64,000 bases of DNA, from assembly GCF_900107775.1 (NCBI RefSeq), contig NZ_FNRF01000004.1:1-64000 (forward strand). Reading direction: 5' to 3'. This document shows positions 62,284 through 64,000 of this stretch, piece after piece. Each line of letters opens with the position of its first letter. Within the stretch, counting starts at the first letter, position 1. Made by a program: the position numbers and the translations under genes. The notes beneath the pieces were generated by a model. The model was given only the letters and a program-made list of their open reading frames with translations. It was not told the origin of the DNA and searched no databases. The stretch comes from Xylanibacter ruminicola. Its GTDB lineage: Bacteria > Bacteroidota > Bacteroidia > Bacteroidales > Bacteroidaceae.

Positions 62284-62325
62284 CAAAATATTCTCAATTC
62301 TTAATCCTTTTTCTCATTTTTTTTG

Positions 62326-62333
62326 TACCTTTG
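62326..62333 (+). promoter_or_regulatory. Promoter -7 box for pheS
   Basis: TACCTTTG, 27 bases before ATG 62361; divergent from the previous box by 42 bases. Confidence 0.6.
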
Positions 62334-62360
62334 CACGCAAAATTGCAATTTTTATAGTTT

Positions 62361-63419
62361 ATGATACTTGATAAGATAGACGAACTTCTGAAAGAAGTAC
62401 AGAATTTAAGCGCCAAAAACGCAGAGGAAGTTGAGCAGCTCCGACTGAAATATCTGAGCAAGAAGGGTGAGATTACAGCCCTGATGAACGACTTCCGCGA
62501 GGTTGCTGCCGATCAGAAAAAAACTGTCGGCATGAAGATTAACGAACTGAAGACACTGGCCACCGAGCGCATCAACCAGTTGCGCGAGGAGTGCGAGACC
62601 CAGGAGGGAGGCGAAGAGGCTCTCGACCTTACCCGTACACCCTACCCCATTGAGCTTGGTACACGCCATCCGCTCACCATCGTAACCAACGAGATTATCG
62701 ATATTTTCTCGCGTATGGGCTTTGTGCTCGCCGATGGTCCTGAGGTTGAGGATGATAACCACATCTTTACCAAGATGAACTTCGCTGCCGATCACCCCGC
62801 ACGCGATATGCAGGACACCTTCTTTGTATCGCAGCATCCTAACGATGTTACCAAGAATATCCTGTTGCGTTCGCACACATCAAGTGTTCAGGCTCGTGTG
62901 ATGGAGCACATGCACGACGAGAACGGCAAGCTTACCGCTCCTATCCGTGTAATTTGTCCAGGTCGCGTATATCGTAACGAGGCCATCACCGCCCGTGCAC
63001 ACTGCTTCTTCCATCAGGTTGAGGGTTTGTATATCGACAAGAACGTATCGTTTACCGATCTGAAGCAGGTTCTGCTTTCGTTCGCTAAGGAGATGTTCGG
63101 TGCCGACACCAAGATTCGTCTGCGCCCATCTTACTTCCCATTCACCGAGCCCAGTGCCGAGATGGATATCTCATGCTTTATCTGTGGTGGCGAGGGCTGC
63201 GGCTTCTGTAAGCACACCGGCTGGGTAGAGATTCTGGGTTGCGGTATGGTTGATCCTAACGTGCTCGAGCTCTGCGGTATCGATTCTAAGGAATATACAG
63301 GTTACGCCTTCGGTATGGGTGTTGAGCGTATCACCAACCTCAAATACCGAGTTTCCGACCTCCGCATGTTCTCTGAGAACGACACCCGCTTCCTCGAAGA
63401 ATTCGAATCAGCAAACTAA
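62361..63419 (+). CDS. pheS: Phenylalanyl-tRNA synthetase, alpha subunit
   Basis: 352 aa. N-terminal coiled coil (about 1-85) that binds tRNA, then the class II core: HTSSVQARVM (motif 2 lead), CPGRVYRNEAITARAHCFFHQ, RPSYFPFTEPSAEMD and the motif 3 block GMGVERI. The cysteine-rich CFICGGEGCGFCKHTG insert is seen in other bacterial PheS proteins. pheT is not adjacent on the right; xpt follows. Confidence 0.97.
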   Translation: MILDKIDELLKEVQNLSAKNAEEVEQLRLKYLSKKGEITALMNDFREVAADQKKTVGMKINELKTLATERINQLREECETQEGGEEALDLTRTPYPIELGTRHPLTIVTNEIIDIFSRMGFVLADGPEVEDDNHIFTKMNFAADHPARDMQDTFFVSQHPNDVTKNILLRSHTSSVQARVMEHMHDENGKLTAPIRVICPGRVYRNEAITARAHCFFHQVEGLYIDKNVSFTDLKQVLLSFAKEMFGADTKIRLRPSYFPFTEPSAEMDISCFICGGEGCGFCKHTGWVEILGCGMVDPNVLELCGIDSKEYTGYAFGMGVERITNLKYRVSDLRMFSENDTRFLEEFESAN

Positions 63420-63430
63420 AATAATAATTA

Positions 63431-63466
63431 AAGCCTCACCGCTAAGGTGGGGCTTTTTGTGTTTTT
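63431..63466 (+). terminator. Terminator between pheS and xpt
   Basis: An 8-bp stem (63433-63440 with 63446-63453; one G-U pair) then TTTTTGTGTTTTT. The T tract ends at the xpt start codon. Confidence 0.8.
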
Positions 63467-64000
63467 ATGAACTATTTAGAACAGAAAATCCTTCAAGAGT
63501 GTGAGGTCAGACCTGGTAATATTCTGAAGATTGACAGTTTTCTCAATCATCAGATTCAGATGGACGTGATGCGCTTTATTGCCCAGGAGTTCAAGAGCAG
63601 GTTTGCAGACGCCAAGATTACCAAGATTCTCACCATCGAAGCCAGCGGCATAGCCATTGCCACTATGCTTGGCAACAGTCTTAATGTGCCCGTAGTGTTT
63701 GCAAAAAAGAGCCAGACACTCAATAGCAGCGACGACAAATACATGTCGCACGCCTATTCTTTTACCCATAAGATGCAGAACATGGTGTTCGTTTCAGCCC
63801 CCTATCTCTCTGCTTCTGACCATCTGCTGATAGTCGACGACTTCTTAGCCGAAGGCGAAGCCATGCATGCTCTTATCGACATCGCCCACCAGGCAGGTGC
63901 CACAATTGCAGGCATTGGTATCGCCGTAGAAAAGGGCAACCAGAATGGCGGTCGCATACTTCGTGAAGAAGGCTACCACTTAGAATCCCTCGCCATCATC
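63467..64000 (+). CDS. xpt: Xanthine phosphoribosyltransferase (partial)
   Basis: The first 178 codons are in the window, against about 190 for the whole family, so roughly a dozen residues are missing beyond the right edge. Converts xanthine and PRPP to XMP in purine salvage. Blocks: MNYLEQKILQECEVRPGNIL, TIEASGIAIATM, PVVFAKKSQTL and the PRPP loop LIVDDFLAEGEAM. Its ATG lies directly after the terminator behind pheS; there is no room for a purine riboswitch or a separate promoter. Confidence 0.93.
   Translation, partial: MNYLEQKILQECEVRPGNILKIDSFLNHQIQMDVMRFIAQEFKSRFADAKITKILTIEASGIAIATMLGNSLNVPVVFAKKSQTLNSSDDKYMSHAYSFTHKMQNMVFVSAPYLSASDHLLIVDDFLAEGEAMHALIDIAHQAGATIAGIGIAVEKGNQNGGRILREEGYHLESLAII

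Noticed and set aside
63420..63466. Purine riboswitch ahead of xpt
   Set aside because: Only 47 bases are available and they are used by a plain terminator hairpin; no aptamer core can be seen.

Overview
The window is a gene-dense piece of a Bacteroidales chromosome, most likely Prevotellaceae (Prevotella or a close genus). The evidence is the many TAnnTTTG promoter boxes, often with TTG 19-20 bases upstream; the near absence of Shine-Dalgarno sites; family content such as RprXY, Bacteroides-type EF-G2, GldB-like and DUF4348 lipoproteins and a DPP IV; and the order SPOR - ruvX - def - TPR - thrS - infC - rpmI - rplT. I see no rRNA, tRNA, CRISPR array, integrase, transposase or prophage, and no gene-free stretch over 300 bases. 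The largest gaps (13253-13520, 58336-58566, 9403-9606) hold promoters and AT-rich DNA.

Layout. 1-5404: PBP1A (minus), then pyrB-pyrI-glyA (plus), with 7-bp tandem repeats at both pyrimidine gene junctions. 5408-15851: DPP IV, a YhcC-like radical SAM protein, a GldB-like lipoprotein, DUF4861, mtaB plus a glycosyltransferase, a tiny lipoprotein, TraB/GumN plus an STM3941-like protein, and an unknown anchored protein. 15858-21150: a TonB-dependent-type outer membrane protein, a sigma factor / membrane partner / secreted protein operon, and a membrane-tethered winged-helix regulator. 21322-27525: rpsF-rpsR-rplI, rprX-rprY and an EF-G paralogue with altered GTPase residues. 27641-33138: hemW, then metA - U32 (RlhA-like) - lipoprotein.

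32395-41576 is the most interesting region: five tightly packed genes encode a zinc-ribbon protein, a membrane Ser/Thr kinase with repeated DGTVR-type sequences, a protein with four AAA+ modules, an FHA protein and a PP2C phosphatase. This looks like a complete phospho-threonine signalling circuit (writer, reader, eraser, ATPase effector). I do not recognise it as a described system, and metA is co-transcribed-looking just downstream.

41695-48635: M13 peptidase, ABC-F protein, LolA-like protein, and Tex on the plus strand. 48775-51321: a partner-switching pair, with a sensor + SpoIIE phosphatase + anti-sigma-type kinase in one chain, followed by a STAS antagonist. Its promoter overlaps a 19-bp inverted repeat. 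51384-58335: translation and housekeeping genes. 58567-59426: a YtxH / holin-like / small protein operon, followed on the opposite strand by a strong small-RNA candidate. 59594-62227: PhnP-like hydrolase, murB, and a DUF4348 lipoprotein whose C-terminus is shifted out of frame at a seven-base G tract. 62361-64000: pheS and the start of xpt, which runs off the window.

Calls rest on reading motifs by eye; no database search was run.
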